Assembly (NCBI RefSeq): GCF_001444405.1 | Contig: NZ_CP013187.1 | Span: 496,001 to 560,000 of the forward strand | Direction: 5' to 3' | DNA from: Pseudoalteromonas phenolica | GTDB taxonomy: Bacteria; Pseudomonadota; Gammaproteobacteria; Enterobacterales; Alteromonadaceae | Length of the DNA: 64,000 nt | Part shown: piece after piece, positions 35,255 through 43,317 of the stretch | Layout: every line of letters begins with the position of its first letter | How positions within the stretch are numbered: position 1 is the stretch's first letter | Translations under genes and position numbers: made by a program | Notes under the pieces: generated by a model | Told to the model about the DNA's origin: nothing | The model's input: the letters and a program-made list of their open reading frames with translations, nothing else | The model's database searches: none

Positions 35255-35845
35255 CTACACAGAAAAACGACTAAGTTGATTAATTTCAGCCAAGATAGCC
35301 GCCGGATCGGCCTCTAGTTGACTGTCCATGGTGGTATTCCAGCGATTTAAAAAGCCACAAATGGCGATGACAGCAGAAATCTCAATGACTGCCGCTTCAC
35401 TAAAGTGCTTACCTAAGTTGTCATAATGGTGTTTTTCTAGATGAGCAGGCGAGGTGCTTGCTGCAAATGCAAAGCGAAGTGCTGCGCGTTCAGCATCGTC
35501 ATATAAAATGCTGGTTTCAAATTCAAATGCGGCCAAGACTTTGGCACGATTCACATTCACGCGACTGGCGATATGCGAGAAGTGCCCTTGACAATATTGG
35601 CACCCCGCAGCATTGGAGCTGATGGTGGCAATTGCCCATTTTAGTTCTGTGCTTATGTGCTCAAATTGGCTTAAGCATCCAAACAACTGCCCAAATGCTT
35701 TAGCTAGCATTGGGTTTTTAGCCATGGTCAAAATACCATTTGGTATAAACCCTAGATTGTTCTCAATACCCTGCAAAATGGGCTCTAACTCAGGAATATC
35801 AGCGCGACTAACCGGGCTGACTAAGTGGTTTTTAGTTTGCTGCAT
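35255..35845 (-). CDS. bmp8: Bmp8: carboxymuconolactone-decarboxylase-like tetrabromopyrrole debrominase
   Basis: A 196-residue AhpD/CMD-fold protein with the redox motif GCQYCQGHFSH (Cys82, Cys85, His88). In the characterised bmp pathway, Bmp8 removes one bromine from tetrabromopyrrole by a thiol-based reductive mechanism, giving the tribromopyrrole that is coupled by Bmp7. It is the first gene of the minus-strand arm and faces bmp1 across a ~230-bp promoter region. Without the context it would be called only a peroxidase-related protein. Confidence 0.9.
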   Translation of the reverse strand: MQQTKNHLVSPVSRADIPELEPILQGIENNLGFIPNGILTMAKNPMLAKAFGQLFGCLSQFEHISTELKWAIATISSNAAGCQYCQGHFSHIASRVNVNRAKVLAAFEFETSILYDDAERAALRFAFAASTSPAHLEKHHYDNLGKHFSEAAVIEISAVIAICGFLNRWNTTMDSQLEADPAAILAEINQLSRFSV

Positions 35846-36077
35846 TGCAGTCTTCCTAACTGTGATAGCGAGCCATCAAGGTATAGCTAAGCGTAGAACA
35901 TTCCTATAGTCCCAACGGATCAAGGCCATAGTCCACAGGGGCTATATGGCTATAACAACATTCCCTGTAAGGTTTTTAATAGATTCAAACTGAACCCGAA
36001 CATTCGCGGCATCGCTTATTATTCAAAGCAAATAAGTCGTGGCTGAAGGATTTGCAAAGACTAGACAGGAAACTAGC
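35846..36077. promoter_or_regulatory. Divergent promoter region between bmp8 and bmp1
   Basis: 232 bp serve both arms of the bmp locus. GGCTATATGGCTATA (35939-35953) contains two tandem GGCTATA units, and a GC-rich stretch around AACGGATCAAGGCCATAG lies upstream. Either may be a regulator site, but no regulator gene lies inside the locus. Promoter boxes could not be fixed. Confidence 0.4.
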
Positions 36078-37151
36078 ATGATTGAAGAACTAATCGACTT
36101 TATAAATAACGAATTACTTGAAGGTGCGGCGCCTGATTTAGATCAGCACACACCGCTTTTAGAGCTAGGTATTTTAAACTCACTATCGATGGTGAGATTA
36201 CTTGCGCATGTAGATCAGCGTTACGGTGCGAAGATCCCTGAGCACGATATTACCCCTGTGCATTTTGAGAATATAGAAACACTTGCAGCGCTTATTAACA
36301 CCTTAAGCGCAAAAGATGAAATGCAGGCTGAGCAATCGGTATCTGAGCTAGAGCGACTGGTCAAGTTACAGGAAAGCTATGGCATTCAGAGTGAGCTGGT
36401 GGATGCAGGTGAAGGCTTTAAGCAGCATGTATTGCGAGTTAAAGGCGATGGTCCTTTATGGATTTTACTCCCTGCACTTGGCAACCCTTCAACATCTTGG
36501 TCTTCCACGTTGCGATCAGTACAAGGTCGTCACAATGCTGTAGCGCTTGATTTAGCGGGTTTTGGTTTGAGCCAAAGTGCCAATGAAGCGCCATCTTATG
36601 TTGATCATGTTGAGTTTACATTGCAATACCTTGCAACGCTTGAAGAGCAAGAGTGGGTGCTGGTGGCGAACTCCGCAGGCAGCATGATTGCGACCGAGAT
36701 TGCACGTCGCTTCCCTGAGAAAGTAAAAGCCCTGGTTTGTAGTGGCTTTGGTTTAGTTGAAGACGTCGAAAATTGGTGGGGCGATTTAAAGAAAATGTCG
36801 TCAAACCCAGAGCAATTCTTGGCAGCCGCTTATTACCACCCACCAAAGATGACGCCAGCCTTAGAGTCATTACTAGATGATGTTCTGTCTCGCCCTGCCT
36901 ATCACAGCTTCTTAGATGACTATGCGCGTCAGTCTATCGCGAAAACCTTTGATGGGGTGATGGTACCTACTTTATTTGTTGCAGGTAATCACGACCAAAT
37001 TATTCCTCCAGAATGGAGTGAAAAAGCCGCTGAGCTTCTTGATAAAGCCAGTGTTACTCGCCTTTCTCGCTGTGGTCACTTCTCGGCTTCTGAACGCCCA
37101 GAAGAGTTTGTTTGGGTAGTGGAAGATTTCTTAAATAGGGAAGCAATGTAA
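36078..37151 (+). CDS. bmp1: Bmp1: acyl-carrier protein-thioesterase didomain
   Basis: 357 residues. The N-terminal carrier domain (about 1-78) has the phosphopantetheine serine in LGILNSLSM (Ser35). The C-terminal alpha/beta-hydrolase (about 115-355) has nucleophile Ser199 (VANSAGSM) and a C-terminal His in RCGHFSASE. Proline is loaded on the carrier, oxidised to pyrrole and brominated there; the thioesterase then releases tetrabromopyrrole. I start at ATG 36078 (AGGA seven bases upstream), not at the in-frame ATG 39 bp earlier, because the carrier fold begins there. The stop overlaps bmp2 by one base. Confidence 0.93.
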   Translation: MIEELIDFINNELLEGAAPDLDQHTPLLELGILNSLSMVRLLAHVDQRYGAKIPEHDITPVHFENIETLAALINTLSAKDEMQAEQSVSELERLVKLQESYGIQSELVDAGEGFKQHVLRVKGDGPLWILLPALGNPSTSWSSTLRSVQGRHNAVALDLAGFGLSQSANEAPSYVDHVEFTLQYLATLEEQEWVLVANSAGSMIATEIARRFPEKVKALVCSGFGLVEDVENWWGDLKKMSSNPEQFLAAAYYHPPKMTPALESLLDDVLSRPAYHSFLDDYARQSIAKTFDGVMVPTLFVAGNHDQIIPPEWSEKAAELLDKASVTRLSRCGHFSASERPEEFVWVVEDFLNREAM

Positions 37152-38371
37152 TGGATCAGTTTAAAAGTTACGACGTTGTTATTATTGGCAGTGGCCCAGC
37201 AGGCAGCTTATGCGGTATAGAGTGTCGCAAAAAAGGCTTATCGGTTTTATGTATCGAAAAAGATGAGTTTCCGCGCTTTCACATTGGTGAGTCACTGACT
37301 GGTAACGCTGGGCAGATCATTCGTGATCTCGGTTTGGCGGATGAAATGAATGCAGCAGGTTTCCCTGATAAACCTGGTGTGAATGTGATTGGTTCGCTAT
37401 CAAAGAATGAGTTCTTTATTCCTATTTTAGCGCCGACTTGGCAGGTACGCCGTAGCGACTTTGACAACATGCTAAAGCGAAGAGCCCTAGAGCATGGCGT
37501 TGAATATCAGCAAGGCTTAGTTAAAGACGTGATCAAGCATGAAGAAAAAGTGGTTGGCGCGATTTATAAAGCCGATGGCGTTGAGCATCAAGTACGCTCA
37601 AAGGTACTGGTAGATGCCAGTGGTCAAAATACCTTTTTATCGCGCAAAGGCATTGCCGGCAAACGTGAAATTGAGTTCTTTTCACAGCAGATCGCTTCTT
37701 TTGCACATTATAAAAATGTTGAGCGCGATTTACCGCCTTTCTCAACGAATACCACCATTTTATATTCAAAGCAGTATCACTGGTCGTGGATCATTCCAAT
37801 CTCGCCAGACACAGACAGTCTAGGAATAGTGATCCCGAAAGACTTGTACTACAAAGAGTGTAAAAACCCAGATGATGCCATCGAATGGGGGATGGAGCAT
37901 ATCAGCCCTGAGATCAGACGCCGTTTCAAAAATGCAGAGCGCGTAGGTGAGTCGCAATCTATGGCAGACTTCTCTTACCGTATTGAGCCGTTTGTAGGAG
38001 ATGGTTGGTTATGTATCGGTGATGCGCATCGATTCTTAGATCCAATTTTCTCTTATGGTGTGTCATTCGCCATGAAAGAGGGCATTAAAGCCGCGGATGC
38101 CATTAAGCGTGCTATCGATGGTAACGATTGGAAAACGCCTTTCTACGAATACCGCGATTGGAGTAATGGCGGTCAGCAAATTGCTGCAGATCTTATTCGT
38201 TATTTCTGGATCTACCCAATTTTCTTTGGCTATCAAATGCAAAACCCTGATTTACGCGATGAAGTTATCCGTCTATTAGGTGGCTGTTGCTTTGATTGTG
38301 AAGGATGGAAAGCACCGACCATCTTTAGAAATGCCATTGAAGAATACGACCGCAAACAAATGGCTGGTTGA
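37151..38371 (+). CDS. bmp2: Bmp2: flavin-dependent pyrrolyl-carrier-protein brominase
   Basis: A 406-residue FADH2-dependent halogenase with the FAD motif IIGSGPAGSLCGIECR at the N-terminus and GDAHRFLDPIFSYG around 290-303. It brominates the carrier-bound pyrrole. Tyr302, Phe306 and Ala345 are present; as I recall the published work, these are the residues that let Bmp2 place four bromines where chlorinases place two. A separate flavin reductase would have to come from elsewhere, as none lies in the locus. It is coupled to bmp1 by a TAATG overlap, and bmp3 follows after 9 bp. Confidence 0.94.
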   Translation: MDQFKSYDVVIIGSGPAGSLCGIECRKKGLSVLCIEKDEFPRFHIGESLTGNAGQIIRDLGLADEMNAAGFPDKPGVNVIGSLSKNEFFIPILAPTWQVRRSDFDNMLKRRALEHGVEYQQGLVKDVIKHEEKVVGAIYKADGVEHQVRSKVLVDASGQNTFLSRKGIAGKREIEFFSQQIASFAHYKNVERDLPPFSTNTTILYSKQYHWSWIIPISPDTDSLGIVIPKDLYYKECKNPDDAIEWGMEHISPEIRRRFKNAERVGESQSMADFSYRIEPFVGDGWLCIGDAHRFLDPIFSYGVSFAMKEGIKAADAIKRAIDGNDWKTPFYEYRDWSNGGQQIAADLIRYFWIYPIFFGYQMQNPDLRDEVIRLLGGCCFDCEGWKAPTIFRNAIEEYDRKQMAG

Positions 38372-38380
38372 GGATAGATC

Positions 38381-39523
38381 ATGAACTTTGCGTGGAATGA
38401 GGATCAGCTCGCATTACATGAGCACGCCTTGAGCTTTGCACGAGATCTCGACTTTTCGAAGATCTCTGCTGGCGAGTTTCCAATGGAAGCTTGGCAATCA
38501 CTGGGTGAGTTTGGCTACTACGGTTTACCCGTAGATAGCCGCTACTCGCCTTGTGGCAGTGGTTTTGACATTTTAACCACAGTTAAAATTTTAGAGGGTC
38601 TTGGTCAAGGTTGTGCAGATACCGGCATTTTATTTGCCGGTGCTGCACACACCTTTGCTTGCGTTATGCCGATTTATGAACATGGTAGTGAAACACTTAA
38701 ACATGAATTATTACCGGCACTTACCAGTGGTGAGAAAATTGCGGCGAATGCCATTTCTGAAGCTGAAGCAGGGTCAGATATTGGCAAATTAACGACCAAG
38801 GCAACCAGAGAGGGTGATTACTACATCATCAATGGTGCCAAGTCTTATGTGACTAATGGCAGTGTGGCCGACTACTTTGTTCTCTATGCGACCACTAACC
38901 CAAAGTTTGGCTACTTAGGACAAACAGCCTTTGTTGTGCCTGCTGATTTACCAGGCATTGAAGTGGGAAAAAGCTACAAAAAGTTAGGACTTGACTCGGC
39001 GCAGCTCAATCAAGTGTTTTTTGATGAGGTAAAAGTGCATAAGGACTATGTACTAGGCAGTGAAGGGCAGGGGGCGCGTATTTTTGCCGCTTCTATGGAT
39101 TGGGAGCGTTGTTGTCTATTTGCTTTATTCATTGGTGTGATGCAGAACGATTTAGAGCGCTGCATTGAGTTTGCCAATACCCGTAAGCAGGGCGATAAAA
39201 CCATCAGTAAATTTCAGGCGGTGTCACATCGTATTGCTGATATGGAAGTACGTTTACAAAGTGCGCGCTTATTGTTGTATTTCGCGGCTTGGCAAAAGTC
39301 GCAAGATGTTGATAACACCAAAGCAGTGGCATCAAGTAAATTAGCCATCAGTGAAGCATTTGTGCAATCGGGTATTGACGCTATTCGCATTCATGGCGCG
39401 GCCGGTTACTTACAAGAAAGCGGCATAGATAGCAGCATTCGTGATGCCCTAGGGTCGGTGCTGTTTTCAGGTACGTCTGATATTCAACGAGAGCTCATCT
39501 GTAACAGGTTGGGCCTGCTATGA
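38381..39523 (+). CDS. bmp3: Bmp3: prolyl-carrier-protein dehydrogenase (acyl-CoA dehydrogenase family)
   Basis: A 380-residue flavoprotein with the complete acyl-CoA dehydrogenase layout: helical N-terminal domain, middle beta domain with NAISEAEAGSDIGKLTT, and helical C-terminal domain ending GTSDIQRELICNRLGLL. In this pathway it oxidises carrier-bound prolyl to pyrrolyl thioester. It overlaps bmp4 by 4 bp. Similar enzymes (PltE, RedW) do the same step in pyoluteorin and prodigiosin synthesis, which is why context decides the call. Confidence 0.92.
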   Translation: MNFAWNEDQLALHEHALSFARDLDFSKISAGEFPMEAWQSLGEFGYYGLPVDSRYSPCGSGFDILTTVKILEGLGQGCADTGILFAGAAHTFACVMPIYEHGSETLKHELLPALTSGEKIAANAISEAEAGSDIGKLTTKATREGDYYIINGAKSYVTNGSVADYFVLYATTNPKFGYLGQTAFVVPADLPGIEVGKSYKKLGLDSAQLNQVFFDEVKVHKDYVLGSEGQGARIFAASMDWERCCLFALFIGVMQNDLERCIEFANTRKQGDKTISKFQAVSHRIADMEVRLQSARLLLYFAAWQKSQDVDNTKAVASSKLAISEAFVQSGIDAIRIHGAAGYLQESGIDSSIRDALGSVLFSGTSDIQRELICNRLGLL

Positions 39524-41067
39524 AGTTGCTCAATCAAGTTTTAACTCAAGGCTTAGTGCGCGCTGGTGAACAAGCACTGGCGGTGAGCGATAGCACAGAG
39601 TCGTATAGTTATGGTGAATTACAACTCAGGGCAACTCAAATTGCAGTGCTGCTGCAAAAAATCGGCGTTAAAGCGGGGGATAGAGTAGGGCTTTGGTGTG
39701 ATAAGTCATGTCGAGCTTTGGCTGGCATGTTGGCGGTGAGTAAACTCAATGCCGTTTATGTACCAATCGATCCAATGAATCCGAAAGTGCGTGTGGATAT
39801 TATTCGTCAAGACTGCGACATGAAGGTATTGATCACCAATAAAGCGAAGTTTAGTCAATATCAGCGCGGTGATAATGCTTTATGCGACTTTGTGGTATTA
39901 GACGAAGATGCGCTAATTAGCTCTGTATTACATGTACACACGTGGCAGCATATTTCTGCTCAGCAACCAAGCCAGCTCAACTTACCAAAAGAGGGTAAAA
40001 GTACAGATTTGGCGTATATGCTGTACACATCTGGCTCAACTGGTGTGCCAAAAGGCGTCAAGATCAGTCATGAAAATGCCCTTGCCTTTATTGAATGGTC
40101 TACGAATAAACTCAATGCAACAGTGCAAGATCGTTTTGCCAATCATGCCCCCTGGCATTTTGATTTATCAGTGCTGGATATTTATGTGGCTTTGTTATCA
40201 GGCGCAAGTGTTCATTTGGTGTCTGAAATCGACAGCTATGTGGCACAAAAATTAGTGTCATTTGTCGCCCAAAAGCAGATCAGTATTTGGTATTCCGTGC
40301 CGACCGCATTGGTGATGATGCTAGAAGCTGAGGCTGACTTTGCAGAGCGTTGCCAGCAGCTTAGAGCCATTATTTTTGCCGGTGAAGCCTTTGCGATTAA
40401 ACCGCTGAAACAACTTCGCGAAGCGTTTCCCGATGCCGAGCTTTACAACTTTTATGGCCCAACCGAAACCAATGTATGTAGTTACTACAAAGTCCCTCGG
40501 GTAGTACCAGACAAGCTGCCTATAGGTTACCCAGCCAGTAATGCTTTGCTTTCAATTTGTGATGAACAAGGTAAAGCACTGCCTGTGGGCGAGCAAGGGT
40601 TTGTTACTGTAATTGGCCCGACTGTTTTCAGCGGTTATTGGGGACGCGCAGAACTGCAATCAGAAGCTTATAACACAGGTGATATCGGCTATTTCAATGA
40701 GCTGGGAGAGTTGATGTATGTCGGTCGTCAAGATCATATGGTGAAAGTGAATGGTTATCGGGTTCATCTTGGTGAAGTTGAACGCGCTATTTACCAGCAC
40801 CCAGCAGTGAAAGAGTGTTTAGTTGAGCTCAGCAGCCAAAAAACACTCCATGCGCATATTGCCGTAGAGGGTGATGCGCCATCTTTATTAACGCTAAAAA
40901 TTCACTGTGCCAAACGTTTACCTAAATACATGTTGCCTGAGCAGGTGATAGTGCACGATGCACTGCCTCGTAATCGCAACGGAAAATTATCGCGTCAATG
41001 CTTATCTGGGTTGTCTGCTCAATCGGGATCTGAAAATAACACCCAGATCACGATGAGCGAGGCGTAA
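39520..41067 (+). CDS. bmp4: Bmp4: proline adenylation enzyme
   Basis: A 515-residue stand-alone adenylation domain. Core motifs are visible: A3 YMLYTSGSTGVPKGV near 170, A5 YNFYGPTET near 310, A7 YNTGDIGY near 390 and the lysine-bearing PRNRNGKLSR (A10) near 490. It activates L-proline as AMP ester and loads it on the carrier domain of Bmp1. The carrier is a separate protein, as in the pyoluteorin and prodigiosin pathways. Proline specificity is inferred from locus membership. Confidence 0.93.
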   Translation: MKLLNQVLTQGLVRAGEQALAVSDSTESYSYGELQLRATQIAVLLQKIGVKAGDRVGLWCDKSCRALAGMLAVSKLNAVYVPIDPMNPKVRVDIIRQDCDMKVLITNKAKFSQYQRGDNALCDFVVLDEDALISSVLHVHTWQHISAQQPSQLNLPKEGKSTDLAYMLYTSGSTGVPKGVKISHENALAFIEWSTNKLNATVQDRFANHAPWHFDLSVLDIYVALLSGASVHLVSEIDSYVAQKLVSFVAQKQISIWYSVPTALVMMLEAEADFAERCQQLRAIIFAGEAFAIKPLKQLREAFPDAELYNFYGPTETNVCSYYKVPRVVPDKLPIGYPASNALLSICDEQGKALPVGEQGFVTVIGPTVFSGYWGRAELQSEAYNTGDIGYFNELGELMYVGRQDHMVKVNGYRVHLGEVERAIYQHPAVKECLVELSSQKTLHAHIAVEGDAPSLLTLKIHCAKRLPKYMLPEQVIVHDALPRNRNGKLSRQCLSGLSAQSGSENNTQITMSEA

Positions 41068-41113
41068 CACGCTTGCATCTGCAGGCACCTCCTAGTTAAA
41101 CAAGGAATGAAAA

Positions 41114-42661
41114 ATGAGAAAAAAAATCGCAGTCATCGGTGCTGGTTTATCAGGCATTGCCGCCATCAAACAGCTTACAGACGGAGGCCATGAGGTCGTC
41201 TGTTTTGAAAAAGCAGAAAGCTTTGGTGGTGTATTTGCCGATAAAAAAATCTATGAAGATTTGCACCTAACCATTTCTAATTACTTTATGGCGTATTCAG
41301 ATTATGTACCGAGCCAGCAAAAGCTGAAGTTCTGGTCTAAAAAAGAATATGTTAATTACTTAGGCGAATACCTTGCCCGCTTCGAATTAGGTCAATACAT
41401 TCATTACGATCACGAAGTACGAAAGGTAGAAAAGCAAGCGGGAAAATGGCAGGTCACCACGAAACATGGCATGGCTGAACAAACTGACACCTTTGATATG
41501 GTTGCCGTTTGCTCGGGTCATTTCCAAAAGCCAAAAATGCCTGAGCTTGCTGGTTTAGATATGTTCGAGGGCGAAATTGAGCACTCGAATGATTACCGCG
41601 ATAAGCACAAATATGCCGGTAAACGTGTGTTATGTGTCGGTTTGGGGGAAAGTAGTGCCGACATTACTTCTGAGATTTCAGAAGTTGCGAGTAAATGTAT
41701 CTTATCATTGCGCCGTTACCCAGCGGTGGCTCCGCGCTATATGGCGTTCCAAGAAGATCCTTACTTCACCATAGATACCAGCTGGTTAACATCACGCATC
41801 GTGAACAAATTACCACATCGTTATCATGGTGGGATCACGAAAGGCATTTTCACTAAGTATGTGAATAGCCGTAACGATCATGTACGGATCAGAGGCGAGT
41901 GGCTGAAAAAATCAGGCCCTTCTCACCATCAGGCCGTCACTAAAAATGAGCGACTATTCAGGCCAATCGCCGATGGTAAAGTTGTGCCTAACATTGGTGG
42001 CATTGTGCGTTTTGAAAAAAACGCTGTGGTGTTTCAAGATGGCACGCGTGAAGAAATTGATGCTGTGGTATTTTGCACCGGCTATCAGCTGAGCTTCCCA
42101 TTCTTAGATGTCAGCATCAGCAATATGCGTGACTTGTATAAACAAATGTTTATTCCTGAAATGGGTGACTCACTGTCGTTTATCGGTTTTGTTCGTCCGC
42201 AACAAGGGGGTATTCCAGTCATTGCTGAAATGCAGTGTCGTTACTTATCGCAACTGGCCAGTGGTGAGAAATCATTACCACCGCTATCAGAAATGGTCGA
42301 TATCATTAAATACGATACTGAGCACTGGCAGACGGAGTATAAGATCACCCCACATGTGGCCTCTTTGGTGAACTACTGCCATTACATGGATTCTATGGCA
42401 AAGCTGGTCGGCTGCATGCCTGAGATCCCAAGCTTGTTTAAAGATCCATTGTTGCGCGTAAAACTTTTGCATAACCCGCAGTTTGCAGCGCAATACCGTT
42501 TAGATGGTCCAAATAAAATGACGCATACAGCGCGATCGTTTTTATTAGGCTTTCCAAATATCAGTTCTTGGCCACGCATCATTCATTTTGAGTTGGCTTT
42601 GATCACCCAAAAACTACTCTCACGTTTACGCCTTGATGGCTTACGTGAGCTTAGTAAATAG
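41114..42661 (+). CDS. bmp5: Bmp5: flavin-dependent decarboxylative phenol brominase
   Basis: A 515-residue class B flavin monooxygenase-like enzyme. The FAD motif VIGAGLSGIAAIKQ is at the N-terminus, and the NADPH motif VGLGESSADITSEIS near 175. In the known pathway, Bmp5 turns 4-hydroxybenzoate into 2,4-dibromophenol by bromination coupled to decarboxylation, using NADPH and no separate reductase. It lies 46 bp after bmp4 with an AAGGA ribosome site, beginning the phenol arm. Confidence 0.93.
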   Translation: MRKKIAVIGAGLSGIAAIKQLTDGGHEVVCFEKAESFGGVFADKKIYEDLHLTISNYFMAYSDYVPSQQKLKFWSKKEYVNYLGEYLARFELGQYIHYDHEVRKVEKQAGKWQVTTKHGMAEQTDTFDMVAVCSGHFQKPKMPELAGLDMFEGEIEHSNDYRDKHKYAGKRVLCVGLGESSADITSEISEVASKCILSLRRYPAVAPRYMAFQEDPYFTIDTSWLTSRIVNKLPHRYHGGITKGIFTKYVNSRNDHVRIRGEWLKKSGPSHHQAVTKNERLFRPIADGKVVPNIGGIVRFEKNAVVFQDGTREEIDAVVFCTGYQLSFPFLDVSISNMRDLYKQMFIPEMGDSLSFIGFVRPQQGGIPVIAEMQCRYLSQLASGEKSLPPLSEMVDIIKYDTEHWQTEYKITPHVASLVNYCHYMDSMAKLVGCMPEIPSLFKDPLLRVKLLHNPQFAAQYRLDGPNKMTHTARSFLLGFPNISSWPRIIHFELALITQKLLSRLRLDGLRELSK

Positions 42662-42684
42662 CTGCTCAGGGACGGGAAAACGTT

Positions 42685-43314
42685 ATGATCCGACTAACCG
42701 ATGAGTGCTTGTGTAATCTAGATGATGCATTGCTACCACACCGCTTTAACTTAAGTCGTTTAAGCCATTTGCAAAAAATCATTTTAGGTACCGATGGCAC
42801 AGTAACCCAATTAATCGAAAGTATTGTCGATGAAAAGTTGGTGGTGAATAAACTGTTTGAAGCCGATGTTGATAGTGACACGATCGCCACAACGTCGAGT
42901 GAACAACAAGCTGAAATACATTGCCAAAGGCGGGTTATTTTATTGCAAGGCGAGACCTCAGGCTTGCCTTATCTATATGCCGACTCCTTGGTTTATCACG
43001 GCAACATGAACGTGAATTTTTCTCGTGCCCTGACTCATTCTCAGATCCCCATCGGCAAAGCTTGGGAAAAGTTTCAGGTAGAAACTTATAAAACCTTGCT
43101 GTCATGGGGGTTTGAATATGCCAATGAGCTAGCACCTCACTTTGCGATTTCAAGCCATGACTTGGTGTTATATCGCACCTATTTAGTGTTCTCTCAGGGT
43201 AAAAAGATCTTCCGGATCACCGAAAAATTTCCTTTCGTTTGGTATCTGCAATCAGAGCAATTCACAGCGAGTGCAGCGACCACTGCAACGCCAACTTTAG
43301 TCAGCGGAATTTGA
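42685..43314 (+). CDS. bmp6: Bmp6: chorismate lyase
   Basis: A 209-residue protein of the UbiC/chorismate lyase-like fold. It supplies 4-hydroxybenzoate from chorismate for Bmp5. Recognisable segments are CQRRVILLQGETSGLPYLYA, SRALTHSQIPIGKAW and the C-terminal KIFRITEKFPFVWYL. Sequence motifs in this family are weak, so gene order (between bmp5 and bmp7) carries much of the call. It lies 23 bp after bmp5 and 3 bp before bmp7. Confidence 0.88.
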   Translation: MIRLTDECLCNLDDALLPHRFNLSRLSHLQKIILGTDGTVTQLIESIVDEKLVVNKLFEADVDSDTIATTSSEQQAEIHCQRRVILLQGETSGLPYLYADSLVYHGNMNVNFSRALTHSQIPIGKAWEKFQVETYKTLLSWGFEYANELAPHFAISSHDLVLYRTYLVFSQGKKIFRITEKFPFVWYLQSEQFTASAATTATPTLVSGI

Positions 43315-43317
43315 GCA

